Of a DNA stretch of 64,000 nucleotides, positions 7,379-15,601 are shown in pieces. The notes beneath the pieces were generated by a model that was not told where the DNA came from, did no database searches, and saw only the letters and a program-made list of their open reading frames with translations. Both the position numbers and the translations under genes were made by a program. Source of the DNA: Kineosporia corallincola (GTDB taxonomy: Bacteria > Actinomycetota > Actinomycetes > Actinomycetales > Kineosporiaceae). Each line of letters opens with the position of its first letter. Position 1 is the first letter of the stretch. The stretch is from NCBI RefSeq assembly GCF_018499875.1, contig NZ_JAHBAY010000019.1, positions 1 to 64,000 of the forward strand. Direction: 5' to 3'.

Positions 7379-8167
7379 GTGACCGACCACGCCACCGCGG
7401 AACGCGGGCCCGCCGGCGCCCAGGCCGTCCGCCGGGCCCTCGGCCTGCTGAGCGCCTTCCACGACAACGGGCCCGAGCTCAGCGCGTCCGACCTGGCGCG
7501 GCGGCTGAACCTGACCGTCCCGACCGCCCACCGCCTGGCCCGCACCCTGGTCGCGACCGGCTTCCTCGAGCAGAACGAGCGCACGCTGCGCTATCGCCTG
7601 GGCCCGGCCGTCGTCGAGCTCGGCCAGCTCTCGTTCCACCAGCGCGGCCTGCACCTGGCCCAGCCCGAACTCCGGCAGCTCGCCGACCGCACGTCCTCCA
7701 CGGCCGACCTCGCGATCCTGGCCGGCACCCATGCCGTGATCGTGGCCGGCGGATCGGTGCACCCCCGCGGCGATCTCGGCCTGCGCCGCCCCCTGCATTC
7801 CACAGCCCTCGGCAAGGTCCTGCTCGCGTGGGCCACACCCGCCGAGGCCGCCGTCATCGACGAACTCGACCTGGCCGCGTTCACCGAACACACCATCACC
7901 GACGCCGACGCCCTGCGAGCAGCACTGGCCGACATCCGTGAGAACGGCTACGCGCTCAACAATGGTGAATCCATGCAGGGCGTGCGCACTCTCGCGGTCC
8001 CGGTGCTGGACGCCGAGGGCCACGCCCGCTTCGCCGTCGCCACCCGCACCAGCACGGCCGCCCTCACCGACGAGCGGCTCGAATGGTTTCTCGGGCATGC
8101 TCGGGCCTGTGCCGCCGCCTTGCAGATCCTGCTGCTACCACCGAGCCAGAGACCACAGCACCCCTGA
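7379..8167 (+). CDS. IclR-family transcriptional regulator
   Basis: A 262-residue regulator. The N-terminal winged helix (AVRRALGLLSAF, LSASDLARRLNLTVPTAHRLARTL, FLEQNERTLRYRLG) is followed by the IclR effector domain (STALGKVLLAWAT near 140-152, RENGYALNNGES near 190-201, GVRTLAVPVLD). It starts with a GTG directly preceded by GGAGG. It is divergent from the organosulfur operon and is its most likely local regulator. The effector is probably an organosulfur compound or an aromatic breakdown product, by inference. Confidence 0.92.
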   Translation: MTDHATAERGPAGAQAVRRALGLLSAFHDNGPELSASDLARRLNLTVPTAHRLARTLVATGFLEQNERTLRYRLGPAVVELGQLSFHQRGLHLAQPELRQLADRTSSTADLAILAGTHAVIVAGGSVHPRGDLGLRRPLHSTALGKVLLAWATPAEAAVIDELDLAAFTEHTITDADALRAALADIRENGYALNNGESMQGVRTLAVPVLDAEGHARFAVATRTSTAALTDERLEWFLGHARACAAALQILLLPPSQRPQHP

Positions 8168-8491
8168 AGCCTCGACCTCGCTCGATCCACGAGCGCCGCG
8201 TCCCGTCTCGATCACGAGATTCACGCGTTCGGGCACCTCGACGAATGCCTGGCAACCGTCGGAGGTCAGCCATGAGTGCCGGGGGGACGAGGCACCCGAA
8301 AGCGGCCAGTGCACGCGGCGCCAGGTCGTCGTGCGCAGAGGGAACTCCGCGGTCGTGCGCGCGCTGAAGCACCTCGGCGACGATTCGCTTCCCACATCTG
8401 GCCGCGTGCGTGCTGCACCGGCGTCGATGTGACGCCGTGTCCACTGCTGGGTGGCCAGTGCTCCGTCGGTCTTTCGCAGAGATGATTTAAC
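8168..8491. other. Intergenic stretch without a supported gene
   Basis: About 320 bp between the iclR and marR genes. Short frames exist on both strands but none has a recognisable domain or a good ribosome-binding site. It may hold decayed coding sequence. Confidence 0.4.
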
Positions 8492-8516
8492 GACTGAACT
8501 GTTTAGTCACTTGACT
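8492..8516. promoter_or_regulatory. Overlapping GACT/AGTC dyads, candidate MarR operator
   Basis: GACT-N9-AGTC (8492-8508) overlaps AGTC-N4-GACT (8505-8516) in an AT-rich segment about 30 bp upstream of the marR ATG. This arrangement suits autoregulation by a dimeric MarR protein. Confidence 0.5.
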
Positions 8517-8545
8517 ATCGGGTGCCCCAGCGGCACCCTGAAGTC

Positions 8546-8989
8546 ATGACCGAGAGCCACCCCCCTCGCATCCGGAGCCTCGAGCTGCTGCGGCCGATCC
8601 TGGCCACGCAGCGCAGGGCCGCGGAGGACTGGGCGCGAAGCCGCGGCCTCACGTTCGAGCAGGCGGTGGTGCTCGGATACCTGGAGCAGCGTCCCGGCGC
8701 CATGCAGAGGGACATCGTGGAGATGAGCCAGACCACACCGGCCAACATCTCGCTCATGCTCAAGACCCTGGAGGGGCGGGGCCTGATCGAACGTCGCACC
8801 GAGCAGGGCGACGCCCGCAGCAAACGGGTGTATCTCACCGATGACGGCGTCGCACTGGTGGCCGGCCTGAACGCGTCGATGGTCGAGGTCGACGAGGCGA
8901 TCTTCGAACCTCTCGACGCGGCCGAAATGGCCACGCTCGAAACGCTACTCACCAAGGTGAACAGCAAACTGCCGCACGGGCGACCGTAG
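8546..8989 (+). CDS. MarR-family transcriptional regulator
   Basis: A 147-residue winged-helix regulator: FEQAVVLGYLEQRPGAMQRD, IVEMSQTTPANISLMLKTLEGRGLI as recognition helix and RRTEQGDARSKRVYLTDDG as the wing. The ATG at 8546 fits the family length better than an in-frame GTG at 8522. MarR proteins commonly sense phenolic or drug-like ligands and control adjacent genes. The SGNH hydrolase and NTF2-like genes follow on the same strand and are candidate targets. Confidence 0.9.
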   Translation: MTESHPPRIRSLELLRPILATQRRAAEDWARSRGLTFEQAVVLGYLEQRPGAMQRDIVEMSQTTPANISLMLKTLEGRGLIERRTEQGDARSKRVYLTDDGVALVAGLNASMVEVDEAIFEPLDAAEMATLETLLTKVNSKLPHGRP

Positions 8990-9081
8990 CCCACCAGCTC
9001 ACCGTCGCACGCCGCTCGGCGTGCGGGCGATCCCGCCTGCCCACTCACGGGCCCACCACCACCTCACCAAGGACGTCCGCC

Positions 9082-10254
9082 ATGACCACCACAACCACAT
9101 CCACATCCAGCTCTCCGGCATGGGAGGCGACCTGGGCTCAGGCCCTTCCCGACGTACGCGCCGACGCCGAGCCCTTCACCGACGTCACCCTGCGATCGCA
9201 GCTACGGGCCGGGATCGGGGGCCAGCGCGTCCGCGTCGAGTTCAGCAACCGCTACGGCGACCAGCCTCTGGTCATCGGGCGGGTCGCCGTCACCAGCGAA
9301 GGCCGCAGCGCTGCGGCGCTCTTCGATTCCGGCGTGGGGTGCTCGGTCCCGGCCGGCGAGTCGGTCTGGACCGATCCGGTGGATCTGCCGGTCAAGGGAC
9401 ACGCGATGCTGACGATCGACTTCCACCTGCCCGAGCAGACCCGATTCCCAAGGCTTTTCGCCAGCGTCAGCGACTTCACCTGCCAGATGTCCGAACCCGG
9501 CGACCACGTGGGAGCCGATCGGTTCCCGGCCGTCGCGGCACCGCCCTTCCCGATGCCGGACGACGCCGACATCTCCGTGCACGAGAGCGGGCCCTTCCTG
9601 CACACCGTGGACGTCACGGGCACGGCCCGCCACGCGGTGGTGGTCTGCCTGGGTGACTCGATCACCGCGATGGGCTGGCCCGAAGCAGCCGCCGCCCTCC
9701 TGCCCGTGGGATCCGGTGTCTCGATCGTCAACCGGGGGATCCCGGGCAACCGGCTCCGGCTGGACGCCGGCGCACCGTACCGGTCGAACGGACGCTCCGG
9801 TCTGCATCGCTTCGCCGAGGACGTCCTGCTCACCTCGGGCGTAGCCCAGGTGATCGTCGCCCTGGGCACCAACGACCTGGGGCTCCCGGGTGAGTTCGAG
9901 CCCCTGAACGAGCTGCCCACCGCCGACGAACTGACAGCCGCCTACCAGAAGGTGCTCGACCAGGCGTCCAGCGCCGGCATCGCAGCCAGCATCGCCACCA
10001 TCGGCCCCCGCCAGGGGTCGGACAACCACGACACCGAGCGGGAACTGATCCGCAGCACCGTCAACGACTGGATCCGCACCCTCGGCCCCCGCTGCATCGA
10101 CTTCGACCAGGCACTGCGCGATCCCGCCTCTCCCCTCGCCCTGGATGCCCGGTACGACAGCGGCGACCACCTCCACCCCAGCGACGCCGGGCAGATGCAG
10201 CTCGCCGCCACCGCGGTATCCGCGCTGAAAGACCTGCATCATCGCCGCCCCTGA
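9082..10254 (+). CDS. SGNH/GDSL-family hydrolase
   Basis: A 390-residue esterase-type hydrolase. After an N-terminal beta-rich domain (residues 1-185), the SGNH core shows block I GDSITAMG (about 192-199), block II glycine in NRGIPGNRL, block III GTND (about 254-257) and block V DHLHPS with the catalytic Asp/His (about 357-362). No signal peptide is visible: the N-terminus is Thr/Ser-rich and hydrophilic, so it is probably cytoplasmic, although close relatives are often secreted. Likely activity is ester hydrolysis or deacetylation of a carbohydrate or small ester. An AAGGACG sits in front of the ATG. Confidence 0.88.
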   Translation: MTTTTTSTSSSPAWEATWAQALPDVRADAEPFTDVTLRSQLRAGIGGQRVRVEFSNRYGDQPLVIGRVAVTSEGRSAAALFDSGVGCSVPAGESVWTDPVDLPVKGHAMLTIDFHLPEQTRFPRLFASVSDFTCQMSEPGDHVGADRFPAVAAPPFPMPDDADISVHESGPFLHTVDVTGTARHAVVVCLGDSITAMGWPEAAAALLPVGSGVSIVNRGIPGNRLRLDAGAPYRSNGRSGLHRFAEDVLLTSGVAQVIVALGTNDLGLPGEFEPLNELPTADELTAAYQKVLDQASSAGIAASIATIGPRQGSDNHDTERELIRSTVNDWIRTLGPRCIDFDQALRDPASPLALDARYDSGDHLHPSDAGQMQLAATAVSALKDLHHRRP

Positions 10255-10306
10255 CCAGACACCCGCCCGACCCGCCCGACCCGTCACCAGCGAAAGCGAC
10301 CATCCC

Positions 10307-10849
10307 ATGACCACGACACCCCAGCAGCAGACAGATCACGACCGTGCGGTCGTCTCCGGCTTCTACGCCGCGATGACCCGGGCCGAGCAGAACGGCGGCT
10401 TCACCCCCGAGGACCTCGCCACCGTGGTGGACTTCTTCGAGAACGAACGCGAGGTGGAGATCAACCTTCCCGCTCCCGTCGGCGGCGTCTTCCACGGCCC
10501 CGACGACATCGCCGTCGGGCGCCATCGCATGCACGAACTGTGCGGTTTCACCCACCGCGACCACACCCAGGACGAGTACATCGCCGACGGACCCGGCCGC
10601 GTCATCTGCATCGGCGTGAACCACGGTGAGGACACCGAGGGCACCCCCTGGTCGATGACCGTCATCGAACTGGTCGACCTCGAGGACGGCAAGGTCATCC
10701 GCAAGCGCGTCTTCTTCCAGGACGCCGAGTTCCTCGGCCAGATCGCCCGCCAACGCGAAACCACGATCAAGGAAAGCCTCTTCGGCACCTACTGGACGAC
10801 CGACAACCCCCTGATCGCCCTGCGCGTGAACGGCACCATGCCCGACTGA
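10307..10849 (+). CDS. SnoaL/NTF2-like domain protein
   Basis: A 180-residue protein with the cone-shaped NTF2-like fold suggested by the helix AVVSGFYAAMTRAEQNGG, the strand VEINLPAPVGGVFHGPDDI, and the paired strands RVICIGVNHGED and WSMTVIELVDLEDGKVIRKRVFF. Proteins of this type act as isomerases, cyclases or dehydratases on small lipophilic molecules, or have no known activity. It starts 52 bp after the SGNH hydrolase and is probably cotranscribed. Confidence 0.75.
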   Translation: MTTTPQQQTDHDRAVVSGFYAAMTRAEQNGGFTPEDLATVVDFFENEREVEINLPAPVGGVFHGPDDIAVGRHRMHELCGFTHRDHTQDEYIADGPGRVICIGVNHGEDTEGTPWSMTVIELVDLEDGKVIRKRVFFQDAEFLGQIARQRETTIKESLFGTYWTTDNPLIALRVNGTMPD

Positions 10850-10901
10850 CATCCCGCGCGCCGGCCGACAGGAGAGGAACCGCGGTCCCCATCGCTGGAG
10901 T

Positions 10902-11016
10902 GTCAGGAGACGTGACCAGCCCGTTCTGGTACGCGATCACCACCAGTTGCGCCCGGTCCCGGGCGCCCAGCTCGGACACGGTCCGGGTCAGATGCGACGT
11001 GACCTCGCCTCGAACC
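10902..11016 (-). pseudogene. Remnant of LuxR/NarL-type response regulator C-terminus
   Basis: The minus strand encodes VTSHLTRTVSELGARDRAQL followed by VVIAYQNGLV, which is the last helix pair of a NarL/FixJ-type HTH (consensus TVKTHVSRLLAKLGARDRAQLVV). The first HTH helices and the whole receiver domain are absent. Upstream sequence in the same frame bears no similarity. Confidence 0.75.
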
Positions 11017-11108
11017 CGTCCATCACCGGCATCCGCAGATCCGAACCACGTCGACGCCCTCACGACGGGCCGGCTCCACGGCCTCACAGCCGTCAGGCCA
11101 CCACACCC

Positions 11109-11250
11109 GGCGTCGGCATCCTCCTGGACGCCACACTGGCCCGGGTCTGCTGGTGCCCGCCGTGGTCTCGATCCTGGGCAGGTACAACTGGTGGCTACCC
11201 GTCCCGCCGGCCAGAGTGCTGCGGGTCGAGCCCTCTCCGCTGCGGCCGGA
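11109..11250 (+). pseudogene. Frameshifted C-terminal remnant of MMPL-family transporter
   Basis: Plus-strand sequence reads GVGILLDATLARV and then, after a one-base frame change, PAVVSILGRYNWWLPVPPAR. Together these form the conserved last helix and tail of actinobacterial MMPL transporters (GVGvLLDtllVRt.LVPalvsilGrwNWW). The rest of the gene is missing. It lies tail-to-tail with the LuxR remnant, a typical gene-decay patch. Confidence 0.75.
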
Positions 11251-11293
11251 CCAGCCGCCGCCGGACGACGCGACACCGGTCGATCGTGTCAGG

Positions 11294-12481
11294 TCAGCGA
11301 ACTCCCCTCCGGCGGATCAGGCGCCCGGCCCGAACCCCGAAGACCACTCCGGCCCCGAGCAACGGAACCGCGCCGTTGCCCCGCAACCATGCCGGGCCAG
11401 AGGCCGGTGACGGTGACGGGTGTGATGCCCGGCCTGGGCCTGACACCGGGGCCGGGCCCGAGACCCGGGCCGATGCAGGCGCCAGGGCCGGATCCGGTGG
11501 AACTGCCGCCGAGGGTGGCCCAGGGGGCGTATCGGGAGCCCGCGTCGTGAACCCACCGGTGGCGCTCCACACGAGGGTGGCCAGCCCGACGAAAATCGCT
11601 TCCAGACCGAAGATGTAGGCAGCGAACTCGTGCCATCCCATCAGCGATGCGCCCGCCTGGTCCCCGGCCACCAGAACAGACAGGACGACGATCTCGCCGA
11701 AGCACATCGTGGCGACGGTCACGATCCCGGCGGCCCGCTCCAGAGCGTCCTGGGCCGGCCGCCGGAAGAACTGGGCCTCCACCGCGAGCGCGACGAACAA
11801 CAGCGGGACGACCTGGCTGGCCTGGGCGAAGAATTCCTGGTCCACCCGGGTACCGACGGCGTCGGGGTCGGCCAGGGCGAAGTCCCACAGCGCCCCGGCG
11901 ATCCAGGCGACGAAGGTACCGATGATCAGCGGCGCGAACGGCCTCAGCCTCTGCCACCCGGCCCGTGGGCGGCTCAGGAGTTCCCGGCGCGGATCGATGC
12001 CGAGGAAGACGGCCAGCATCAGGGCGAGCGCCACGATCCAGAGCAGGCACAGGCCGACGGACCAGACCAGGAGCAGCGGATCGTGGTACTCCCCGGCCGG
12101 GTTCCCCCATCCGACGGCCGCGAAGTCGATGGCCAGCGTCGCCAGGTACGCGACGAGGAACCAGCCGATCAAGTCCCGGCGCGGGAGCCTCGCGCCCAGC
12201 AGCCGGCGCAGGCGCACGGCCACGACGAACAGCACCGGCGCGGAGAAGGTGTCGACGCCGAGCAGGAGCAGGTCCCAGCCGTTCAGCCACCGGCCCAGGA
12301 GGTAGACCTGCGCGCTGTCGGCGACACCGCATCCGGGCCGGCGGTCGAGTTCGGCGCAGGCGTCGTACGCGGCGTTGACCAGTTCCTCGCTGAACGCGAA
12401 CGGCACGAAGAACAGGAACAGCAGCAGGGACGCCCAGGCGACCGCCAAAGGGCTGCGTACCGGCTGGCCCTGACCCGTCAT
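11294..12481 (-). CDS. Multi-pass membrane protein of unknown function
   Basis: A 395-residue protein with about seven or eight hydrophobic segments, starting with WASLLLFLFFVPFAF right after the N-terminus. The early extracytoplasmic loop has two cysteines (DACAELDRRPGCGV) that could form a disulfide. The last 100 residues are a Pro/Ser/Gly-rich tail followed by a basic end (RAGRLIRRRGVR), read as cytoplasmic. I do not recognise the family. The tail overlaps the decayed MMPL/LuxR patch, so the true C-terminus may have changed recently. Confidence 0.65.
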   Translation of the reverse strand: MTGQGQPVRSPLAVAWASLLLFLFFVPFAFSEELVNAAYDACAELDRRPGCGVADSAQVYLLGRWLNGWDLLLLGVDTFSAPVLFVVAVRLRRLLGARLPRRDLIGWFLVAYLATLAIDFAAVGWGNPAGEYHDPLLLVWSVGLCLLWIVALALMLAVFLGIDPRRELLSRPRAGWQRLRPFAPLIIGTFVAWIAGALWDFALADPDAVGTRVDQEFFAQASQVVPLLFVALAVEAQFFRRPAQDALERAAGIVTVATMCFGEIVVLSVLVAGDQAGASLMGWHEFAAYIFGLEAIFVGLATLVWSATGGFTTRAPDTPPGPPSAAVPPDPALAPASARVSGPAPVSGPGRASHPSPSPASGPAWLRGNGAVPLLGAGVVFGVRAGRLIRRRGVR

Positions 12482-12703
12482 GCGGTGAGGTTAGGTCGCG
12501 TGGGCCATGATGCGGCAGGCTTTGACCGGGCCCGGGCCGCTCGCCTCTTCTTGTCCGCAGATACCCCGCCAGTCCACCGGGAAAACGCCCAGCCGCCGGA
12601 ACACCGCGCGACATCGCAGATACCGCAGATACCGCACGGTTTCCGCCCCGTGCCGTCCCGCCCTGTGGCAGGCTGATCCCACGCCACATCAGGGGGGACT
12701 GCT

Positions 12704-13129
12704 GTGCTGCCGGAAATCCTCACGGGCGCCGCCGCTGCCGGGGGCACCGCCGTCGTCGCCGCCATGGCCGAAGACTCCTGGCAGCAGGTCAAGGCGCACG
12801 CCGTGCGCCTGCTGACCCGCGAGCCCGACGACCAGGACGCCGCCGAGCGCGTCGCCGGGCGCCTGGAGCGTTCCCGTACCGCCATCGAGACAGCCGCCCC
12901 GGCCCGGCGCGAGCAGGTGACCGCACAGCACACCGCCGCCTGGACGCTCGCGCTGGAGGAACTGCTCGAAGAGCACCCCGATCGCCTCGACAAAGTGCGT
13001 GAGTTCGCGCGGCAGAACGAGACTCACGTGGTGCTGAACATCCGGGCCCACGACCAGGCACAGGTGCCCGTGGTCGCCCGCGGCGTGCAGTACAACACCT
13101 TCGGCGTGCCACCCCGGCACGACGCCTGA
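12704..13129 (+). CDS. Small partner protein of NLR-like ATPase, with C-terminal shared motif
   Basis: A 141-residue protein encoded 13 bp before the NB-ARC/TPR gene. It has a short hydrophobic/Gly-Ala N-terminus (LTGAAAAGGTAVVAAMA), a charged helical middle (residues 28-105) and a C-terminal beta-prone segment, residues 105-134, ending VARGVQYNTFG. That segment aligns without gaps to residues 18-47 of the next protein (9 identities in 30: N, V, A, H, V, V, G, Q, N). Known bacterial NLR systems use such short paired motifs, C-terminal in the effector and N-terminal in the NLR, as amyloid signalling signals. I infer an effector or adaptor role; a catalytic domain is not recognised. Confidence 0.72.
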   Translation: MLPEILTGAAAAGGTAVVAAMAEDSWQQVKAHAVRLLTREPDDQDAAERVAGRLERSRTAIETAAPARREQVTAQHTAAWTLALEELLEEHPDRLDKVREFARQNETHVVLNIRAHDQAQVPVVARGVQYNTFGVPPRHDA

Positions 13130-13142
13130 GCCCACCGCCCCG

Positions 13143-15434
13143 ATGACCGACCCGACCACAGCGACCAACCCGACCAGCCCGACCACCGTGACCAACCCCG
13201 CCCCGGTGACCGTGCACGTCCATGCGCATCACGGATCCATCGTCTCCGCCGTGGGTTCCGGCACCCAGCACAACCACACCCACGAACCCGAACACGAACC
13301 CGGCGACGTGGCCCGCGGCTACGCCGACGCACGCCGGCGCGGGCTGGCACTCTCACTGGAACCACCCTCCGGGCACCGGGACGAGCACCGCCCGGTCCGC
13401 GGGCACACCGCCCTCATCCGGCACCTGGAACAGGTCGTGCTCTCCCCCGGCCCGGGCAGCACCCACGTCCTGCACGGACTGGGCGGATGCGGAAAAACCA
13501 GCCTGGCCCTGGAAATCGCACACCTCGCCGACCGGGCCGGCCTGGCGGTCTGGTGGGTCACCGCCGACACCCGCGCCAACCTCGAGACCGGCCTGCGCAC
13601 CCTGGCCACCCGCCTGGGCGCCGCCGAGTCCGAACTGACCCACCGGCACGCCCCGGACGTCCTCTGGGAACGCCTGCACGCCCTCGACCCCGAAACCCGA
13701 TGGCTGCTCGTGCTCGACGACGCCGAGCACCCCGCCGACCTGCTCGACAGCCCCTTCGGCACCCACGACGGCCGCAGCTGGCTGCGCCCGCACCCCGGCG
13801 ACACCGGAACCGTACTGGTCACCAGCCGCTCCGGCGGCAGCCCCTGGGCCTGGTGGTGCACCCAGCACGTCATCCACCCGCTGGCCACCGAAGACGCCGT
13901 GACCACCCTCTACGACCACGTGGGCCCCTGGGCCGGAGACACCCACGACGCCACCGCACTCGCCGAGAGCCTGGGCCGGCTCCCCCTGGCCCTGACCATC
14001 GCCGGGTCCGCGCTCGCCCGCAACGCCGACTGGCCCTGGCCGGAACCGGGCACCCCGACGACGTTCCGGGAATACCAGCAGGCCGTGCTGCGCGACGGCG
14101 CGCCCGACGCCGTGGACGGGATCGTCGCGCGGGTGTGGGACGTGGCGGTCCAGGGCCTGCGCTCGCGGGGCCACCACCGCTGCGAACAGCTCCTGGCCGT
14201 GCTGGCCACGATGGCCCAGACGCCGATCCCGGTCGCTCTCCTGCTGCCCACGGCCACGGCCGCGCAGACCCGTTCCCTGGCCGGCGTCACCGGCAACGAG
14301 CTGCGCGACCTGACCCGCGCGCTGGGCGAGCAGCACCTGATCGAACTACACAACGCCACCCCGTCCGTTCACCAGAAGCCGCGCGAGCTGAGCATTTTCA
14401 TGCATCCCCTGGTGCGGTCCGCGGCCCTGCGCGAGCAACCGGCGCCGGTCGCCGACGCCGTCCTGCTGGTGCACAACGCCGTGGTGAACCTGCTCGGCAT
14501 CCCGGACGAGATCAAGCTGTGGTCGTCGTGGCGGCTCATGGCCCCGCACGCCCACCACCTGATCTTTCTGCTGAGCGCCGCCCTCGACCGCGGCGAGCGC
14601 CTGGCGCCCGAGGTGGTGGCCCGGGCCGCCCACGCCGCCAGCCTCACCGCCCGCAGCCTGCACGTCCAGGGCGTCTACGACGTGGCCGGCGGCCAGTTCG
14701 AGGCGATCAACGCCCTCACCGGCCCGGTGCTGGGTGAGCGGCACCCGGAAACCCTGCGCTGCCTGCACTACATCGGCGTGCTGGAGCACGAGCGCGGCCA
14801 GCACGCCGAGGCCCTGCGCCGCCACGACCACGTGTACAGGCTGCGGCGTGAGGTTCTCGGGCCGGACGACGCCGAGACGCTGCGCAGCCGCCACTACCGG
14901 GCCCTGGCCCACCACGCCCTGGGCCAGGTGGACCAGGCCGAGCAGGAGTACCGCCAGGTGCTGGAGAAACGACGCCGGGTGCTCGGCCCCGACCACCGCC
15001 ACACCTTCGCCACCGAACACAACCTGGTGCGCGTGCGGCACGAACGCGGCCTGCTGAGCGAGGCCGCCCAGGAGTACGAGCAGCTGCACCGGCGCATGGT
15101 CACCGCACTCGGCCCCGACTACCGGCACACCCTGGTCACCCAGCACAACCACGCCATGGTGCTGCACGCCCTCGGCCGGCTCGACGAGGCCGAGGCCGGG
15201 TTCCGGTTCGTCTGCCAGGCCGAGACCGCCCTGATGGGCGCCGAGCACCCCACCACCCTGTCCGGGCGCTACAGCCTGTGCCGGGTGCTGGCCGACCGCG
15301 GCCTGAGCGAACAGGCCGAGCAGGAAAGGCTTTCCGTGCTGGCCGCGCAGGTCCGGGTACTCGGTGAGCACCATCCCGAGACCGTCATCACCCGCGAGCG
15401 AAAGCCGGGCCCGGCCCGCTCCGGCCCGATCTGA
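13143..15434 (+). CDS. NB-ARC/TPR STAND ATPase (bacterial NLR-like)
   Basis: A 763-residue signal-transduction ATPase. Order: a 50-residue His/Val-rich N-terminal motif region, P-loop GLGGCGKTS (112-120), Walker B WLLVLDD (187-193), sensor LVTSR (225-229), GRLPLAL helix and MHPLVR, which resembles the MHD region. From about residue 500 there are at least five 42-residue tetratricopeptide repeats of the kinesin light-chain type (LGERHPETLRCLHYIGVLEH, LGPDHRHTFATEHNLVRVRH and so on). Such proteins are off in the ADP state and oligomerise when the TPR sensor binds its target. In bacteria several are antiphage or cell-death switches. The tight pairing with the upstream small gene supports a two-gene conflict or signalling system. 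A role in ordinary regulation is possible. Confidence 0.88.
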   Translation: MTDPTTATNPTSPTTVTNPAPVTVHVHAHHGSIVSAVGSGTQHNHTHEPEHEPGDVARGYADARRRGLALSLEPPSGHRDEHRPVRGHTALIRHLEQVVLSPGPGSTHVLHGLGGCGKTSLALEIAHLADRAGLAVWWVTADTRANLETGLRTLATRLGAAESELTHRHAPDVLWERLHALDPETRWLLVLDDAEHPADLLDSPFGTHDGRSWLRPHPGDTGTVLVTSRSGGSPWAWWCTQHVIHPLATEDAVTTLYDHVGPWAGDTHDATALAESLGRLPLALTIAGSALARNADWPWPEPGTPTTFREYQQAVLRDGAPDAVDGIVARVWDVAVQGLRSRGHHRCEQLLAVLATMAQTPIPVALLLPTATAAQTRSLAGVTGNELRDLTRALGEQHLIELHNATPSVHQKPRELSIFMHPLVRSAALREQPAPVADAVLLVHNAVVNLLGIPDEIKLWSSWRLMAPHAHHLIFLLSAALDRGERLAPEVVARAAHAASLTARSLHVQGVYDVAGGQFEAINALTGPVLGERHPETLRCLHYIGVLEHERGQHAEALRRHDHVYRLRREVLGPDDAETLRSRHYRALAHHALGQVDQAEQEYRQVLEKRRRVLGPDHRHTFATEHNLVRVRHERGLLSEAAQEYEQLHRRMVTALGPDYRHTLVTQHNHAMVLHALGRLDEAEAGFRFVCQAETALMGAEHPTTLSGRYSLCRVLADRGLSEQAEQERLSVLAAQVRVLGEHHPETVITRERKPGPARSGPI

Positions 15435-15601
15435 ACCGGCCGCTCACCACCCCAGGGCGGGAGGAATCCCCCCGGCACCCGGCGCTGCACCTCGGCCAAT
15501 CCGTCTACCCTCAGGCCGATCACCCCCTACTCTTGCCTCCAGGCACGGGTAATACGTTCGCGCGCAGGTCATTACACTGACACCGCCGGGGGGCGAACAA
15601 G

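Noticed and set aside
8064-8444. Minus-strand frames in the iclR-marR gap
   Set aside because: No recognised domain, partly overlapping iclR; could be decayed sequence but nothing supports a named gene.
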